From Crenalkalicoccus roseus (GTDB lineage Bacteria; Pseudomonadota; Alphaproteobacteria; Acetobacterales; Acetobacteraceae), in assembly GCF_004761865.1 (NCBI RefSeq), contig NZ_SJDM01000019.1, positions 1-63,482 on the forward strand: a DNA stretch of 63,482 nucleotides, read 5' to 3'. Every line of letters begins with the position of its first letter. Position 1 is the stretch's first letter. Under the pieces are notes generated by a model. The model was not told where the DNA came from and ran no database searches. It worked only from the letters and a program-made list of their open reading frames with translations. The position numbers and the translations under genes were made by a program. Positions 61,972 through 63,482 of the stretch are shown here, piece by piece.

Positions 61972-63186
61972 TCAGGCCCCGAAGGCGTTGAGGCCGGTGA
62001 TGGCGCGGCCGAGGATCAGCGCGTGCACGTCGTGCGTGCCCTCGTAGGTGTTCACCGTCTCGAGGTTCATGACGTGGCGGATCACGTGGTACTCGTCCAC
62101 GATGCCGTTGCCGCCGTGCATGTCGCGCGCGACGCGGGCGATGTCGAGCGCCTTGCCGCAATTGTTGCGCTTGACCAGGGAGATCATCTCCGGCGCCGCG
62201 CGGCCCTCGTCGAACAGCCGGCCGACGCGCAGCACCGCCTGCAGGCCGAGGGCGATCTCGGTCTGCATGTCGGCGAGCTTCTTCTGGATGAGCTGGGTGT
62301 TGGCCAGCGGGCGGCCGAACATCTTCCGGTTCAGCGTGTACTCCCGCGCCGCGTGCATGCAGAACTCGGCCGCGCCCATCGCGCCCCAGGCGATGCCGTA
62401 GCGGGCGCGGTTGAGGCAGGAGAAGGGCCCGGCGAGGGACTTCACCCCCGGCAGGCGGTTCTCCTCGGGGACGAACACCTCGTCCATCATGATCATGCCG
62501 GTGACCGAGGCGCGCAGGCTGAACTTGCCCTCGATCTTCGGCGTGGAGAGGCCCTTCATCCCCCGCTCAAGCAGGAAGCCGCGCAGCACCCCCTCGTCGT
62601 CCTTGGCCCAGACCACGCAGACATCGGCGATCGGGGAGTTGGTGATCCAGGTCTTGGAGCCGGACAGGAGGTAGCCTCCGTCCACCTTCTTCGCGCGCGT
62701 GCGCATGGAGGAGGGGTCGGAGCCGGCATCCGGCTCAGTGAGGCCGAAGCAGCCGACCCATTCGCCGGTGCGCAGCTTCGGCAGGTACTTCTGCCTCTGC
62801 TCCTCCGAGCCGAAGGCGTGGATCGGATACATCACGAGGGAGGACTGCACGGAGAAGGCGGAGCGGTAGCCGGAATCCACCCGCTCCACCTCGCGCGCCA
62901 TCAGCCCGTAGGCGACGTAGGAGACGCCGGCGCAGCCATAGCCTTCCAGCGTGGCGCCGAGGAAGCCCATCTCCCCGAACTCGTTCATGATCTCGCGGTC
63001 GAAGCGCTCGTGCCGGTTGGCCTCCAGCACGCGGGGGAGCAGCTTCTCCTGGCAGAACTGGTGCGCGGCATCGCGCACCATCCGCTCCTCCTCGGTCAGC
63101 AGCTCGTCGAGAAGCAGCGGGTCCTCCCAGCGGAAGGCGGGCAGGCTGCGCCGCGCCTGGCCGGCGGGCGGGGTGGCGACGTTCAT
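61972..63186 (-). CDS. gcdH: Glutaryl-CoA dehydrogenase
   Basis: This 404-residue FAD enzyme oxidises and decarboxylates glutaryl-CoA to crotonyl-CoA in lysine and tryptophan breakdown. [17 protein letters not shown] and [14 protein letters not shown] are flavin and acyl loops, and [14 protein letters not shown] holds the glutarate-binding Arg. [21 protein letters not shown] carries the catalytic Glu. GAGGAGGAG lies 3-4 nt before the ATG at 63186; the upstream frame adds Arg-rich non-homologous residues. It is flanked by hairpins on both sides, so it is probably monocistronic. Other short-chain acyl-CoA dehydrogenases lack the SGYRS segment. Confidence 0.92.
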   Translation of the reverse strand: MNVATPPAGQARRSLPAFRWEDPLLLDELLTEEERMVRDAAHQFCQEKLLPRVLEANRHERFDREIMNEFGEMGFLGATLEGYGCAGVSYVAYGLMAREVERVDSGYRSAFSVQSSLVMYPIHAFGSEEQRQKYLPKLRTGEWVGCFGLTEPDAGSDPSSMRTRAKKVDGGYLLSGSKTWITNSPIADVCVVWAKDDEGVLRGFLLERGMKGLSTPKIEGKFSLRASVTGMIMMDEVFVPEENRLPGVKSLAGPFSCLNRARYGIAWGAMGAAEFCMHAAREYTLNRKMFGRPLANTQLIQKKLADMQTEIALGLQAVLRVGRLFDEGRAAPEMISLVKRNNCGKALDIARVARDMHGGNGIVDEYHVIRHVMNLETVNTYEGTHDVHALILGRAITGLNAFGA

Positions 63187-63242
63187 TGGCTCCTCCTCGG
63201 CCGTGGCGGCGTGGCGCCGCCCGTCCCATGGTGCAAGTCTGC

Positions 63243-63262
63243 GCCCGCCCCGCCGGGCGGGC
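63243..63262 (-). terminator. Hairpin after right-edge gene
   Basis: An 8-bp perfect stem (GCCCGCCC and complement) with a 4-nt loop lies 15 nt beyond the stop at 63278 of the leftward gene that runs off the window. There is no U-tract. Confidence 0.45.
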
Positions 63263-63277
63263 AACGGCGCGCCCGCC

Positions 63278-63482
63278 TCAGGCGGCCTCCTGCTCCGCCT
63301 CGGCGGCGGCGTCGCGGCGCGGCCGGGGGATGGGGATCAGCATGAAGGCGGGCACGGCGTCGCCGAAGCCGCGCACCGGCGGGCCGAGATCGTCGCGCTC
63401 GCGCCGCCGCGCCGGCTCCGCCCGGCCGCGATCCTCGCGCGGGCGGTCGGCGCGCGCGCGCTCCTCGCGGGGCGTCTCCGCG
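63278..63482 (-). CDS. C-terminal tail of truncated protein, possibly a DEAD-box RNA helicase
   Basis: The last 67 residues of a leftward gene whose start lies beyond the window. The first part is Arg/Glu/Asp/Pro-rich and disordered ([18 protein letters not shown]). It is followed by [22 protein letters not shown] and an Ala/Glu-rich end. A disordered basic tail with a GFGD-PAF element recalls the ends of alphaproteobacterial DEAD/DEAH-box RNA helicases, but this is a weak resemblance. The assignment needs the sequence to the right. Confidence 0.5.
   Translation of the reverse strand, partial: AETPREERARADRPREDRGRAEPARRRERDDLGPPVRGFGDAVPAFMLIPIPRPRRDAAAEAEQEAA

Noticed and set aside
59425-63345. 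A 1306-codon open frame on the plus strand opposite three well-supported genes
   Set aside because: Antisense shadow of the MBL hydrolase, RNA methyltransferase and glutaryl-CoA dehydrogenase genes; no recognisable domains.

Overview
The window is one continuous piece of a very GC-rich chromosome (clearly above 70% G+C by eye). About 50 protein genes are tightly packed, and many are coupled by ATGA, GTGA or TGATG overlaps. The content points to an alphaproteobacterium, most likely Acetobacteraceae (Roseomonas-like). The grounds are four Bug-type periplasmic binding proteins with no TctAB genes nearby, two TRAP systems, two HWE histidine kinases, a probable DUF6111-cca pair and an alphaproteobacterial LexA box (GTTC-N7-GTTC) between uvrA and ssb. 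This is inference from gene content; no rRNA or other marker is present. I saw no tRNA, rRNA, CRISPR array, insertion sequence or prophage.

Layout. 0-4 kb: a leftward cluster with two Bug-type binding proteins, a gamma-glutamylcyclotransferase-like protein and a D-threonine aldolase-type PLP enzyme. 4-7.7 kb: leftward galU-ugd-hexose phosphomutase, making UDP-glucose and UDP-glucuronate. 7.8-12 kb: a vWA gene paired with a membrane-anchored J-protein, a secreted protein of unknown function and a third Bug protein. 12-20 kb: a peptidoglycan endopeptidase-like protein, a zinc alcohol dehydrogenase overlapping PEP synthase, then rightward glgX and a short glucan phosphorylase. 20-24 kb: leftward pentapeptide-repeat protein-uvrD-prmA, each joined by a 4-nt overlap. 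24-32 kb: an SBF-type transporter, an EctD-like dioxygenase, metF, mlaA-mlaC, a GNAT acetyltransferase, ettA, a degenerate SDR and a fourth Bug protein. 32.5-39 kb: a 49-residue membrane protein and two TRAP systems, one TAXI-type and one DctPQM, reading away from each other. 39-46 kb: HWE kinase 1, probable DUF6111-cca, a lipoprotein lipase-like hydrolase and an AI-2E-family permease. 46-52.6 kb: acyl-CoA genes (ligase, ECHDC3-like crotonase, thiolase-like protein plus DUF35, SDR) around a methyltransferase with an AT-richer leader. 52.6-59 kb: uvrA and ssb divergent around an SOS box, then HWE kinase 2. 59-63.5 kb: a small secreted protein, an MBL hydrolase, a TrmA/RumA-type RNA methyltransferase, a glutaryl-CoA dehydrogenase and the tail of an edge gene.

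Together the genes describe a heterotroph living on small organic acids (Bug and TRAP receptors, acyl-CoA enzymes, PEP synthase), storing and mobilising glucan, making uronic-acid sugars for the envelope, and keeping a conventional SOS repair module. Several start codons are non-ATG (TTG for galU, glgX, glgP and the TAXI receptor; GTG elsewhere), each chosen because a Shine-Dalgarno sequence sits at the right distance. The least ordinary items are the thiolase/DUF35 pair without a catalytic cysteine, the SDR without its catalytic tetrad, the J-protein/vWA pair, a 39-nt element found twice, the terminator-like leader before the methyltransferase, and the possibly leaderless pentapeptide-uvrD-prmA operon.
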